DNA of 64,000 bases from Plantactinospora mayteni (GCF_016862935.1 NZ_BONX01000018.1:62001-126000), one strand, 5' to 3'; shown: positions 17,276 through 25,863, counted from the first letter of the stretch. The notes: generated by a model not told the origin, from the letters alone. Numbers and translations are program-made.

Positions 17276-18604
17276 ATGTCGGTTACCCCGGGAAGGCAGC
17301 GCTTCGCCCTGGTCGGTACGGGCGCGCGCGCGGAGATGTTCGTCCGAGCACTGGTGCTGGACCACCCGAACACGGCCGAGCTCGTCGCCTTCGCCGACGT
17401 CAACCCGGCCCGGATGAACGCGCACAACGGCTGGCTCGCGGAACTCGACTTCGACCCGGTGCCGACGTACCTGGCCAGCGAGTTCTCCTCCATGCTGGAG
17501 AAGGAACGGGTCGACGTGGTCCTGGTGACCACTGTGGACCGGACGCACGACGACTACATCGTCGCGGCGCTGCGGGCCGGGTGTGACGTGATCACCGAGA
17601 AGCCGATGACCACCGACGTGGTCCGGTGCGAGCGGATCCTGCGTACCGTTACGGAAACCGGCCGGAAAGTTTCGGTCGCCTTCAACTATCGCTACAACCC
17701 ATTGCACGAGAAGGTCCGGGAGGTACTCGCCGAGGGCGCCATCGGCGAGATCGGCTCCGTGCACTTCGAGTGGCTGCTCGACGTACGCCACGGTGCCGAC
17801 TACTTCCGGCGCTGGCACCGGGACAAGGCCAACTCCGGCGGGCTGATGGTGCACAAGGCGAGTCACCACTTCGACCTGGTCAACTGGTGGCTGGACGCGA
17901 GGCCGGTGCAGGTCTACGCCTCCGGCCGGCTCTTCTTCTACGGCGACGTGGCCGGCAAGCGGCACGGCTACGCCCGGCCGTACGACCGGGCGCACGGCTC
18001 GCCGGCCGCCGCGGACGACCCGTTCGCGCTGCACCTGGCCGACCACCCGAGGCTGCGGGCGCTCTACCTGGAGGCGGAGGTCGAGGACGGCTACCACCGC
18101 GACCAGAACGTCTTCGCGCCCGGGGTGACCATCGAGGACGACATGGCGGTGCTGGCGCGGTACGACAGCGGTGCCACCATGACCTACCACCTGACCGCGT
18201 ACGCGCCCTGGGAGGGTTACCGGGTGATGTTCAACGGCAGCCGGGGGCGGCTCGAACTCGAGGTGGTGGAGAGCGACTTCGTCAGCCCGCAGGCGGCCGG
18301 CGAGCTGAAGGGTGCCGCGCTGCACGGCGTACAGGCGGCCGTGGAGGAGGGCTGGGCGAAGATCACCGTGCGGCCGTTCTGGGAGCAGCCCCGGGAGGTA
18401 CCGGTCTCCGGCTACACGCGTACCGGACACGGCGGCGCGGACGCCCGGATGACCGCGGTGCTCTTCGGCCGCCACACCGACCCGATGGACCGGGCCGCCA
18501 CCGCCCGGGACGGCGCGCTCGCCCTGCTCACCGGCCTGGCCGCGAACCGATCCTTCGAAACCGGGCAGCCGGTACGCGTCGCCGAGCTGCTCACCATCCC
18601 CTGA
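17276..18604 (+). CDS. Gfo/Idh/MocA-family oxidoreductase
   Basis: A 442-residue NAD(P)-dependent dehydrogenase. The Rossmann start is RFALVGTGARAEMFVRAL, and the conserved cofactor and catalytic loop is CDVITEKPMTTD. AFNYRYNPLHEKVREVL introduces the C-terminal alpha/beta domain, where a KASHHFDLVNWW segment supplies the usual His-Asp active site. It is longer than the 330-390 residues typical of the family. The start ATG 17276 follows GGAGGCGAG, and an upstream in-frame ATG at 17195 would read through the operator. As first gene of the uronate operon it probably oxidises a sugar, uronate or inositol-like compound; the substrate is not determinable. Confidence 0.88.
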   Translation: MSVTPGRQRFALVGTGARAEMFVRALVLDHPNTAELVAFADVNPARMNAHNGWLAELDFDPVPTYLASEFSSMLEKERVDVVLVTTVDRTHDDYIVAALRAGCDVITEKPMTTDVVRCERILRTVTETGRKVSVAFNYRYNPLHEKVREVLAEGAIGEIGSVHFEWLLDVRHGADYFRRWHRDKANSGGLMVHKASHHFDLVNWWLDARPVQVYASGRLFFYGDVAGKRHGYARPYDRAHGSPAAADDPFALHLADHPRLRALYLEAEVEDGYHRDQNVFAPGVTIEDDMAVLARYDSGATMTYHLTAYAPWEGYRVMFNGSRGRLELEVVESDFVSPQAAGELKGAALHGVQAAVEEGWAKITVRPFWEQPREVPVSGYTRTGHGGADARMTAVLFGRHTDPMDRAATARDGALALLTGLAANRSFETGQPVRVAELLTIP

Positions 18605-18621
18605 TCGCGAGGAGCCAGCCC

Positions 18622-20058
18622 GTGTCCGCACCATCCGACCGGCCCGACCTGCTGTTCCCGTCCGAGCCCAGCCAGCGGGCGATCGCCCGCGAGCTGTACG
18701 CGCTGGTCCGGGACCGGCCGCTGATCTCGCCGCACGGGCACGTGGACCCGGGCATCCTCGCCGACGACCTCGCATTCCCCGACCCGGCGCGGCTGATCAT
18801 CGTGCCGGACCACTACCTGACCCGGATGCTGCTCAGCCAGGGGGTCACCCCGGCCGAGCTGGGCGTACCGGCGGTGGACGGCGAGCCGGTGGAGACGGAC
18901 GGGCGGACCATCTGGCGGCGGTTCGCGGCGCACTGGCACCTGTTCCGGGGTACCCCGAGCCGGCTCTGGCTGGAGGAGACCTTCCGGAACGTCTTCGGAA
19001 TCGAGACCCGACTCTCCGCGGGCACCGCCGACGAGATCTACGACGCGATCTCGGCGCAGCTCGGCCAGCCGGAGTTCCGGCCTCGGGCACTCTTCGACCG
19101 CTTCAACATCGAGGTACTGGCCACCACCGAGTCGCCGCTCGACGAGCTGGGCCGGCACGCCAAGCTCGCCGCCGACGGCTGGGGCGGGCCGGGTGGCCGG
19201 GTGATCACCACCTTCCGGCCGGACAACGTCGTCGACATGGAGTTCGACGGCTGGGCCGAGAACGTCGTACGGCTCGGCGAGATCGCCGGGGAGGACACCG
19301 GCCGGTACCCCGGCTATCTTGCCGCGCTGCGCGGGCGCCGCCAGGCGTTCATCGCCGCCGGGGCGACCTCCAGCGACCACGGCCACCCGACCGCGCTGAC
19401 CCTGCGGCTGGGTGAGGCCGAGGCGAGCACCCTCTACGAGCGCGGCCTGCGCGGCGAGGCGACCGCCGAGGACGCCGAGGCGTTCCGGGCGCACATGCTG
19501 GTCGAGTTCGCCAAGATGTCCATCGAGGACGGTCTGGTGATGCAGCTCCACCCCGGCTCGGTACGCAACCACAACAGGTGGCTCTACGCCAGACACGGTC
19601 GGGACGTCGGCGGCGACATTCCGCAGGCCACCGAATACCTGCACGCGCTCACCCCGCTGCTGGACGCGTACGGCAACGATCCCCGGTTGCGGGTGGTGGT
19701 CTACACGCTGGACGAGTACACCTTCACCCGGGAACTGGCCCCGCTGGCCGGCGGTTACGCGGCGCTCTACCTCGGCGCGCCCTGGTGGTTCCTGGACTCG
19801 CCGGAGGTGCTGCGCCGGTTCCGCGAGGCGGTCACCGAGACCGCCGGCTTCTACAACACCGCCGGTTTCGTCGACGACACCCGGGCGTTCTGCTCGATCC
19901 CGGTACGCCACGACGTGGCCCGGCGGATCGACGCCGGATTCCTGGCCCGGCTCGTCGCCGAGGACCGGCTGCCGCTGGACGAGGCGGCCGAGACCATCGT
20001 CGACCTCGCCTACCACCTGCCCAAGAAGGTCTTCAAGCTCGGGAGCACTGACCGGTGA
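18622..20058 (+). CDS. uxaC: Uronate (glucuronate/galacturonate) isomerase
   Basis: A 478-residue amidohydrolase-superfamily isomerase converting D-glucuronate to D-fructuronate and D-galacturonate to D-tagaturonate. Features are the metal-site motif SPHGHVDP near the N-terminus, FRGTPSRLWLEETF, MQLHPGSVRNHN, and the C-terminal GAPWWFLDSPEVLRRF followed by the family signature DDTRAFCSIPVRHDVARR. Length matches UxaC. The start is GTG 18622, with GGAG 9-12 nt upstream. Within the operon it supplies ketouronates to the reductase at 21486-22991. Its stop codon lies inside a duplicated 65-bp repeat. Confidence 0.94.
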   Translation: MSAPSDRPDLLFPSEPSQRAIARELYALVRDRPLISPHGHVDPGILADDLAFPDPARLIIVPDHYLTRMLLSQGVTPAELGVPAVDGEPVETDGRTIWRRFAAHWHLFRGTPSRLWLEETFRNVFGIETRLSAGTADEIYDAISAQLGQPEFRPRALFDRFNIEVLATTESPLDELGRHAKLAADGWGGPGGRVITTFRPDNVVDMEFDGWAENVVRLGEIAGEDTGRYPGYLAALRGRRQAFIAAGATSSDHGHPTALTLRLGEAEASTLYERGLRGEATAEDAEAFRAHMLVEFAKMSIEDGLVMQLHPGSVRNHNRWLYARHGRDVGGDIPQATEYLHALTPLLDAYGNDPRLRVVVYTLDEYTFTRELAPLAGGYAALYLGAPWWFLDSPEVLRRFREAVTETAGFYNTAGFVDDTRAFCSIPVRHDVARRIDAGFLARLVAEDRLPLDEAAETIVDLAYHLPKKVFKLGSTDR

Positions 20059-20181
20059 GCGCGAGGAATGAGCGAGCGAAGCGAATGAGTCCCGCAGTCG
20101 GGAACGAAAGGCAAGCCCGGTGAGCGCGAGGAATGAGCGAGCGAAGCGAGTGAGTCCCGCAGTCGTGAACGGAAGGCAAGC
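20052..20181 (+). repeat. Two tandem copies of a 65-bp repeat between uxaC and the dehydratase gene
   Basis: Copy 1 (20052-20116) and copy 2 (20117-20181) both begin CCGGTGAGCGCGAGGAATGA and include AGCGAGCGAAGCGA and AGTCCCGCAGTCG, with only a few substitutions between them. The first copy contains the uxaC stop codon; the second ends 3 nt before the next start and supplies GGAAGG as its ribosome-binding site. Similar AGCGAGCGAAGCGAG-type repeats are, from general familiarity, common in Micromonospora genomes. Both copies read in the direction of the operon. Confidence 0.85.
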
Positions 20182-20184
20182 ACA

Positions 20185-21495
20185 GTGACGGTCACCATCA
20201 CCGGCGTCGACGTGCACGACGTGCGGTTTCCGACGGCGGCGGCCGGGGACGGCTCGGACGCGATCAACCGGGGCGACTACTCGGCGACCTACGTCGAGTT
20301 GCGCACCGACGCGCCGGACGGGGTCTTCGGGGCCGGGTTCACCTTCACCAACGGCCGGGGCAACGAACTGACCTGTGCGGCGGTCCGGGCCCTGGCCCAC
20401 CACGTCGTCGGCAGGTCCGTCGACGGCATCGCCGCCGAGCCGGTGGCGTTCTGGCGGTCGCTCAGCGCCGACGTGCAACTGCGCTGGCTGGGGCCGGAGA
20501 AGGGCGTCATCCACATGGCGACCGGCGCGCTGGTCAACGCGGTCTGGGACCTGCGAGCCAAGCTGGCGGGCAAGCCGTTGTGGCGGCTGCTCGCCGAGAT
20601 GCCGAGCGAGGAACTGGTCCGCAACGTCGACTTCCACCACATCGTCGACGCGATCAACCCGGCCGAGGCGGTCGCCATCCTGGACAAGGGACAGGTCGGG
20701 CTGGCGGACCGGCTCGCCGAGTTGGAACGGGACGGTTTTCCCTCCTACACCACCTCGGTCGGCTGGCTCGGCTATCCGGACGACAAGGTCCGGGCGCTGA
20801 CCCGGGAGGCGTACGCCCAGGGGTGGCGGGCGATGAAGATGAAGGTCGGCGGGCCGGTGGACGACGACGTACGCCGGGCGCGGATCATCCGCGAGGAGAT
20901 CGGTCCGGACGCGCTGCTGATGATGGACGCCAACCAGGTCTGGGACGTGGACGAGGCGATCGCCAACATGGCGAGACTGGTGGAGTTCGACCCGTACTGG
21001 ATCGAGGAGCCGACGCACGCCGACGACGTACTCGGGCACGCCCGGATCGCCGAGGCGGTGACCGGGCTCTCCGGCGGGCGCTGTCGGGTCGCCACCGGTG
21101 AGGTGGCGGCGAACCGGGTCATCTTCAAGCAGCTCATGCAGGCCGAGGCGATCCGGGTCTGCCAGATCGACGCCTGCCGGATCGGCGGGGTCAACGAGGT
21201 GCTCTCGGTGATGCTGATGGCGGCGAAGTTCGGCGTGCCGATCTGCCCGCACGCCGGCGGCGTCGGCCTCTGTGAATACGTGCAACACCTGGCGATTTTC
21301 GACTATCTGCGGGTCGGCACCTCGCTGGACGGCCGGATGGTCGAGTACGTCGACCACCTGCACGAGCACTTCGTCGACCCGGTACGCACCCGCGAGGGCC
21401 GCTACCTGCTGCCGGAAAATCCCGGTTACAGCGCCACGATGAAGCCCGACTCGATCGCCGAGTACTCCTTCCCGGACGGGCCGGTATGGGCGTGA
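20185..21495 (+). CDS. L-fuconate dehydratase-like enolase-superfamily enzyme
   Basis: A 436-residue mandelate-racemase/enolase-superfamily acid-sugar dehydratase. It closely follows L-fuconate dehydratase and human ENOSF1: DVRFPT start, LGPEKGVIHMATGALVNAVW, the K-x-K base motif MKMKVGG, metal ligands in MMDANQVWD, IEEPTHADD and ATGEVAANR, DACRIGGVNE, and the His-bearing CPHAGGVGLCEYVQH. YVDHLHEHF is another family hallmark. The expected reaction is L-fuconate to 2-keto-3-deoxy-L-fuconate; related enzymes also take L-galactonate and D-arabinonate. In this uronate operon it stands where a mannonate or altronate dehydratase would be expected. GTG 20185 is preceded by GGAAGG from the 65-bp repeat. 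Confidence 0.88.
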   Translation: MTVTITGVDVHDVRFPTAAAGDGSDAINRGDYSATYVELRTDAPDGVFGAGFTFTNGRGNELTCAAVRALAHHVVGRSVDGIAAEPVAFWRSLSADVQLRWLGPEKGVIHMATGALVNAVWDLRAKLAGKPLWRLLAEMPSEELVRNVDFHHIVDAINPAEAVAILDKGQVGLADRLAELERDGFPSYTTSVGWLGYPDDKVRALTREAYAQGWRAMKMKVGGPVDDDVRRARIIREEIGPDALLMMDANQVWDVDEAIANMARLVEFDPYWIEEPTHADDVLGHARIAEAVTGLSGGRCRVATGEVAANRVIFKQLMQAEAIRVCQIDACRIGGVNEVLSVMLMAAKFGVPICPHAGGVGLCEYVQHLAIFDYLRVGTSLDGRMVEYVDHLHEHFVDPVRTREGRYLLPENPGYSATMKPDSIAEYSFPDGPVWA

Positions 21496-22991
21496 CCGTC
21501 GGCGCGTCCCGGCTCGGCCTCGGCACGCTGCGCCGGCTGCCGGCGTCGAGCCGCCCGCTGGTCCGGCCCGGTGCCGTACCGGCCGGGATCGTGCACCTCG
21601 GGCTGGGCGCGTTCCACCGGGCCCACCAGGCGGTCTACACCGAGGAGGCGCTTGCGGCGGCCGGTGGCGACTGGGGCATCGTCGGGGTGGCACCGCGCAG
21701 CACCGACGTGGTGACCACGCTCGCCGCCCAGGACTGCCTGTTCAGCGTGACCAGCACCTCCGGGGCGGGCAACCAGACCCGGGTGGTCGGGGCGCTCGCC
21801 GAGGTCCGGCACGCGGCCAGCGACCCGGCGGCGATCGTCGCGCTGCTGGCCGACCCGGCGATCCGGGTGGTCACGCTGACGGTGACCGAGAAGGCGTACC
21901 AGCTCGACCCGGCGACCGGCCGGCTCCGGCCGGACGAGGCGGTGCTGGCCGACCTGACCACCGACCGGCCGCCGCAGACCGTGCCGGGCCTGCTGGTCCG
22001 GGGCCTGCTCACCCGGGCGGTCCGCGAGGCCGGGCCGATCGCGGTGGTGAGCTGCGACAATCTGCCGTCGAACGGGGTCCGGCTGCACAGCCTGGTCGGC
22101 CAGGCGCTGCGACTGGTCAGCGCGGGCGCGGGCGGCCGGTCCGAGCGGATCGCCGACTGGCTGCGCGAGAACGTCAGCTTCCCGGGCACCATGGTGGACC
22201 GGATCGTGCCGGCGAGTACCCCGCAGACCCTGGCCGACGCGGAGGCGGCGCTCGGGGTCAGCGACCTGGCGGCGGTGGCCGCCGAGCCGTACCGGCAGTG
22301 GGTGATCGAGGACCGGTTCCCGGGCGGGCGACCGGCCTGGGAGCGGGCCGGGGCGGTACTGACCGACGACGCCGGCCCGTGGGAGCGGCTCAAGCTGCGG
22401 GCGCTGAACGGCGTGCACTCGGCGACCGCGTACCTCGGCGCGCTGGCCGGCCGAGAGACGATCGCGGAGGCGCTGGAGATCCCGCACCTGACCGGGGTGC
22501 TGCGTCGGCTGATCGCCGAGGACGTGGCGAGCAGCTTCACCCCGCCGGACGGGGTCTCGGTGGTCGACTATGGCGAGGAGGTGCTGGAGCGGTTCGCCAA
22601 CCCGGTGATCCGGCACCGCACCATCCAGATCGCCATGGACGGCTCGCAGAAGCTGCCGCAGCGGGTACTGCACACCATCGCGGACCTGCGCGCGGCCGGC
22701 GCCCGGCCCCGGTGGGCGGCCCTGGTGGTGGCGGCCTGGATGCGCTTCGCCCAGGGCCGGGCCGACGACGGTACGCCGCTGCCGCTGGACGACCCGCTCG
22801 CCGACCGGATCCGGGCGGCCCTGGCCGCCGGCAAGGACTCCCCGGCCGGTGCGGTGGAGGCGCTGTTCGGGTTGACCGAGGTCTTCCCGGCGGAACTCGC
22901 CACCGACGACGAGGTACGCGACCTGGTCATCGAGTGGCTGACCGCGCTGGACCGGCACGGGGTGGAGAAGACGTTGGCGGGTGTCGTATGA
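21486..22991 (+). CDS. Mannitol dehydrogenase-family oxidoreductase, probable fructuronate reductase
   Basis: A 501-residue polyol-specific long-chain dehydrogenase. The Rossmann domain starts with GIVHLGLGAFHRAHQAVYT, and the NAD site is followed by VSCDNLPSNG. The catalytic helix region shows LNGVHSATAYLGALAG, and the lysine/asparagine motif VTEKAYQLDPATG is typical. Next to uxaC it most probably reduces D-fructuronate to D-mannonate (UxuB) or tagaturonate to altronate. The ATG at 21486 overlaps the dehydratase stop by 10 bp; a GTG at 21492 (GTGA overlap) is an equally plausible start. Exact substrate preference is not visible. Confidence 0.88.
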   Translation: MGVTVGASRLGLGTLRRLPASSRPLVRPGAVPAGIVHLGLGAFHRAHQAVYTEEALAAAGGDWGIVGVAPRSTDVVTTLAAQDCLFSVTSTSGAGNQTRVVGALAEVRHAASDPAAIVALLADPAIRVVTLTVTEKAYQLDPATGRLRPDEAVLADLTTDRPPQTVPGLLVRGLLTRAVREAGPIAVVSCDNLPSNGVRLHSLVGQALRLVSAGAGGRSERIADWLRENVSFPGTMVDRIVPASTPQTLADAEAALGVSDLAAVAAEPYRQWVIEDRFPGGRPAWERAGAVLTDDAGPWERLKLRALNGVHSATAYLGALAGRETIAEALEIPHLTGVLRRLIAEDVASSFTPPDGVSVVDYGEEVLERFANPVIRHRTIQIAMDGSQKLPQRVLHTIADLRAAGARPRWAALVVAAWMRFAQGRADDGTPLPLDDPLADRIRAALAAGKDSPAGAVEALFGLTEVFPAELATDDEVRDLVIEWLTALDRHGVEKTLAGVV

Positions 22992-24217
22992 CAACGGTCG
23001 GTGCGCCGCCGAGGGTGGCGCTGGTCGGGGCGAGCGGGCACGGACTGTGGCACCGCCGGTACCTCGCCCCGCTGCACGACGCCGGGAAGCTGGAGCTGGT
23101 CGCCCTGGTCGACGTACGCCCGGTGGAGGCGGCACCGGACGCGCCGGTTCCGCCCGGGACGGGGGTCTTCACCGACCATCGGGAGATGCTCGCGGCAACC
23201 CGGCCGGACGTGGTGGTGGTCTGCACCCCGCCGCACACCCACCTGCCGATCGCGCTGGACGCGATCCGGGCCGGCGCCGACCTGCTGCTGGAGAAGCCGC
23301 CGGTGCTCTCGCTGGCCGAGCATCGCACCCTGGCCGCCGCGCTGGCCGAGGCGGGTCGGGTGGCCCAGATCGGGTTCCAGGCGCTCGGCTCGACGGCCCT
23401 GCGCGAGCTGACCTCGGCGGTGGCCGGCGGCCGGCTGGGCCGGGTCACCGGGATCTCCACGGTGGCCTCCTGGCAACGCACCGACGGCTACTACGCCCGG
23501 GCACCCTGGGCGGGTCGGCGCAGCCTCGACGGGCGGCCGGCGCTGGACGGCGTACTCGTGAATCCGCTGGCCCACGCGGTGATGCAGTGCCTGGCGGTGG
23601 CCGGCGCGGCGGTGACGGCCGGCGCGGTCGCACCGCTAACCACAGTGGACGGTACGCCGCCGGACTGGCCGGCGCAGGTCGAGCTGGAGCGCTACCGGAC
23701 TCGGCCGATCGAGGTGGACGACACCGCCGCGCTGCGGGCGACCCTCGGCTGCGGCCTGCCGGTGCTTGCGGCGGTGACGCTCGCCGGGGAGGAGTTCATC
23801 GCCGGTGAGGTGATCGTGCACGGCACGGCCGGCCGGGCGGTGCTGGAATACACCACGGACCGGCTGACGCTGCCCGGTGACCCGGGGTCACGCGAGGTGC
23901 CGGGCCGGGTGAACCTGCTGGAGAACCTGCTGGCGCACCGGGCCGACCCCGGGGTGCCGCTGATCGCGCCGCTTGCCCGGACGGCGGCGTTCACCGCCCT
24001 GGTGCAGGCGATCTCGGCCGCTCCGGAACCGGAGCTGGTCGGCGGCGAGCGGGTGGTGGCGACCGGTGCCGGGCCGGACCGGGTACTGACGATCCGGGGG
24101 GTCAACGCGGTGCTGCGCCGGGCGGCGGCCGAGGGCGCGCTGCTGTCGGAGTTGGGTGTGCCGTGGGCGGTGAAGCCGCACCGGGCGGCGGTGGAGAGGG
24201 AGGCGGGCGATGCGTGA
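22988..24217 (+). CDS. Gfo/Idh/MocA-family oxidoreductase
   Basis: A second NAD(P)-dependent oxidoreductase (409 residues) in the uronate operon. It shows the Rossmann start VALVGASGHGLWHRRYL, VVVVCTPPHTHLPIALDAI, the conserved LLLEKPPVLS, and a C-terminal domain beginning VAQIGFQALGSTALRELTS. It is only distantly similar to the protein at 17276-18604, so this is not a recent duplication. The ATG overlaps the preceding stop (ATGA). It is followed by a possible short remnant ORF and a hairpin. The substrate is unknown; related proteins act on sugar acids or galacturonide-like compounds. Confidence 0.87.
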   Translation: MTTVGAPPRVALVGASGHGLWHRRYLAPLHDAGKLELVALVDVRPVEAAPDAPVPPGTGVFTDHREMLAATRPDVVVVCTPPHTHLPIALDAIRAGADLLLEKPPVLSLAEHRTLAAALAEAGRVAQIGFQALGSTALRELTSAVAGGRLGRVTGISTVASWQRTDGYYARAPWAGRRSLDGRPALDGVLVNPLAHAVMQCLAVAGAAVTAGAVAPLTTVDGTPPDWPAQVELERYRTRPIEVDDTAALRATLGCGLPVLAAVTLAGEEFIAGEVIVHGTAGRAVLEYTTDRLTLPGDPGSREVPGRVNLLENLLAHRADPGVPLIAPLARTAAFTALVQAISAAPEPELVGGERVVATGAGPDRVLTIRGVNAVLRRAAAEGALLSELGVPWAVKPHRAAVEREAGDA

Positions 24218-24281
24218 CGACCGGGCCCGCTGCGTGAAAACGTACGACAGGCTGCAAATCACGGGGACAACTGTCCGATAG
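24210..24281 (+). other. Possible 23-codon coupled ORF or gene remnant
   Basis: An ATG overlapping the end of the preceding oxidoreductase gene (ATGCGTGA), with GGAGGCGGGCG upstream, opens a 23-codon frame (MRDDRARCVKTYDRLQITG...) ending in TAG. It looks like the coupled start of a further operon gene that has been lost. The encoded peptide has no recognisable domain. Confidence 0.3.
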
Positions 24282-24290
24282 AAATCGGAC
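24273..24290 (+). terminator. Short hairpin after the uronate operon
   Basis: GTCCGAT and ATCGGAC (7 bp, perfect) around an AGAA tetraloop, 55 bp after the oxidoreductase stop. It is small, but placed correctly to end the uronate operon before the pectate lyase promoter. Confidence 0.45.
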
Positions 24291-24373
24291 CGAATAGCCT
24301 CTACTCGGCATACGGCCGCCGAGCTAATCGATATTGTCTTTCTTCAATGCAAAATACCTGCAAACAGAACGCA

Positions 24374-24452
24374 TTGACACTTTTAAGTGATCCTACCTAC
24401 CGTTCAATAACAAGAGGATTTCGTAACCGTTACGAGATCCGGTAAACGGTAG
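24374..24452 (+). promoter_or_regulatory. Promoter and nested palindromes of the first pectate lyase gene
   Basis: The stretch is AT-rich against its surroundings. It has TTGACA (24374-24379) and TACCGT (24398-24403), spaced 18 bp. Downstream lies TCGTAACCGTTACGA (24421-24435), a palindrome with 7-bp arms around one base. A wider inverted pair, CTACCGTT (24397-24404) and AACGGTAG (24445-24452), encloses it. The position is right for repressor control of lyase expression. The sequence differs from the TGCAAA boxes at 17.1-17.3 kb, so a different regulator may act here. Confidence 0.55.
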
Positions 24453-24470
24453 ACAGACGCGGAGAGTGGG

Positions 24471-25832
24471 ATGCGATCGAGCAGGTTGACCGCAGCCATG
24501 GTCGGCAGTCTTCTCGCGGTCTCCGGCGCCCTGGTGGCGGCGCCCGCGACGGCCGGCACACACGGAAAAGACGGACTGTCCCGGGGAGCCCGCCTGCTGG
24601 GCCGGCAGGCGTTGCCGGCCGGTGACGGTTGGGCCGCGGCCGGCCCCGGCACCACCGGCGGTTCGGCGGCCACCCCGGAGCAGGTGCACGTGGTCGGGAC
24701 CCGGACCGAGCTGGTGGACGCACTCGGTGGCGACAACGCCACCAACAGGAGCAACGCCACTCCGAAGATCATCTATGTCAAGGGGTCGGTCGACGGGTTC
24801 GAGGACGCCGACGGGCGGCTGCTGGACTGCGCCGACCTGGCCGACCCCGGGTACTCGCTGGACGCGTACCTGACGGCGTACGACCCGGTGAGCTGGGGGC
24901 GGGTGGCGCCGTCCGGGCCGCTGGAGGAGGCCCGGGTGCGGTCGGTGGCGAACCAGACCCGGCAGACCCAGATCAACGTCGGGCCGAACACCACCATCGT
25001 CGGGCTGCGCGGCGCCACCCTCGCCGGGTTGACCCTGATGGTGGACACCGCGAACAACGTCATCGTGCGCAACCTGACCTTCGCCGACGCCCGGGACTGT
25101 TTCCCGGCGTGGTCGCCGACGGACGGGGAGGCCGGCAACTGGAATTCCCAGTTCGACCTGATGTCGGTACGGCGCAGCGAGAACGTCTGGGTCGACCACA
25201 ACACCTTCACCGACGGCGACAACCCGGACAGCGGGCTGCCGGTCTATTTCGGCCGGCCGTACATGGTGCACGACGGGTCGCTCGACATCACGCACACCGC
25301 CAGCCGGGTGACCGCCTCGTACAACCGGTTCGTGGCCCGGGACAAGGTGATGCTGATCGGCTCGTCGAACACCGTCGGCCCGGACGTCGGCCGGCTGAAC
25401 GTCACGCTGCACCACAATCTCTTCGACGGCACCATGCAGCGGTTGCCCCGGGTGCGCTTCGGCCAGGTCGACATCTACAACAACGCCTACCAGCTCGCCG
25501 GTGACGGGTTCGGCTACGCGATCGGGATCGGCGTGCAGTCGGCGGTGCACGCCGAGAACAACCACTTCACGCTCGGCTCCGGCATCACCGCCGCCGAGCT
25601 GCTCTACGACTGGGGCGGCACGGTGCTCACCGAGCGGGGCAACTGGGTACGGGAGGGGCGGAAGCCGGCCCGGCCGGTGAGCCTGCTGGCCGCGTACAAC
25701 GCCGAGCACGACCCCGACCTGGGCGGCGACGCCGGTTGGACGCCGACGCTCCGGGCCGGGCCGGTGCTGCCCGCTCCGCTCGTACCGCTGGTGGTGCAGG
25801 CCCTGGCCGGAGCCGGTCGGCTGCCGGTGTGA
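24471..25832 (+). CDS. Secreted pectate lyase, PL1 family
   Basis: A 453-residue exported polysaccharide lyase cleaving polygalacturonate by beta-elimination. The Sec signal peptide covers roughly residues 1-29 (AMVGSLLAVSGALVAAPATAG). The right-handed beta-helix PL1 domain shows the VIVRNLTFADARDCFP calcium-site strand, the family motif NVWVDHNTFTDGD, VTLHHNLFDGTMQRLPRVRF with the catalytic Arg, and the VDIYNNAY strand. DGDNPDSGLPVYFGRP is typical of actinobacterial PL1 proteins. The gene has its own AT-rich promoter and ends at a 10-bp-stem hairpin. Products would be oligogalacturonides for the importer. Confidence 0.92.
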   Translation: MRSSRLTAAMVGSLLAVSGALVAAPATAGTHGKDGLSRGARLLGRQALPAGDGWAAAGPGTTGGSAATPEQVHVVGTRTELVDALGGDNATNRSNATPKIIYVKGSVDGFEDADGRLLDCADLADPGYSLDAYLTAYDPVSWGRVAPSGPLEEARVRSVANQTRQTQINVGPNTTIVGLRGATLAGLTLMVDTANNVIVRNLTFADARDCFPAWSPTDGEAGNWNSQFDLMSVRRSENVWVDHNTFTDGDNPDSGLPVYFGRPYMVHDGSLDITHTASRVTASYNRFVARDKVMLIGSSNTVGPDVGRLNVTLHHNLFDGTMQRLPRVRFGQVDIYNNAYQLAGDGFGYAIGIGVQSAVHAENNHFTLGSGITAAELLYDWGGTVLTERGNWVREGRKPARPVSLLAAYNAEHDPDLGGDAGWTPTLRAGPVLPAPLVPLVVQALAGAGRLPV

Positions 25833-25835
25833 CCC

Positions 25836-25863
25836 ACCTGCCCGGTCGTCCCGCCGGGCAGGT
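25836..25863 (+). terminator. Terminator hairpin after the first pectate lyase
   Basis: ACCTGCCCGG pairs perfectly with CCGGGCAGGT over 10 bp, with an 8-nt loop. It begins 3 bp after the stop codon of the lyase gene. Confidence 0.65.

Noticed and set aside
20052-20181. CRISPR-like array
   Set aside because: Only two head-to-tail copies with no spacers, so it is a tandem duplication.
18412-21693. Very long open frame on the minus strand (over 1,000 codons) opposite the uronate genes
   Set aside because: It runs antisense to four well-supported enzymes, has no domain, is dominated by Arg/Pro/Ala/Val residues expected from reading GC-rich codons backwards, and has no ribosome-binding site.
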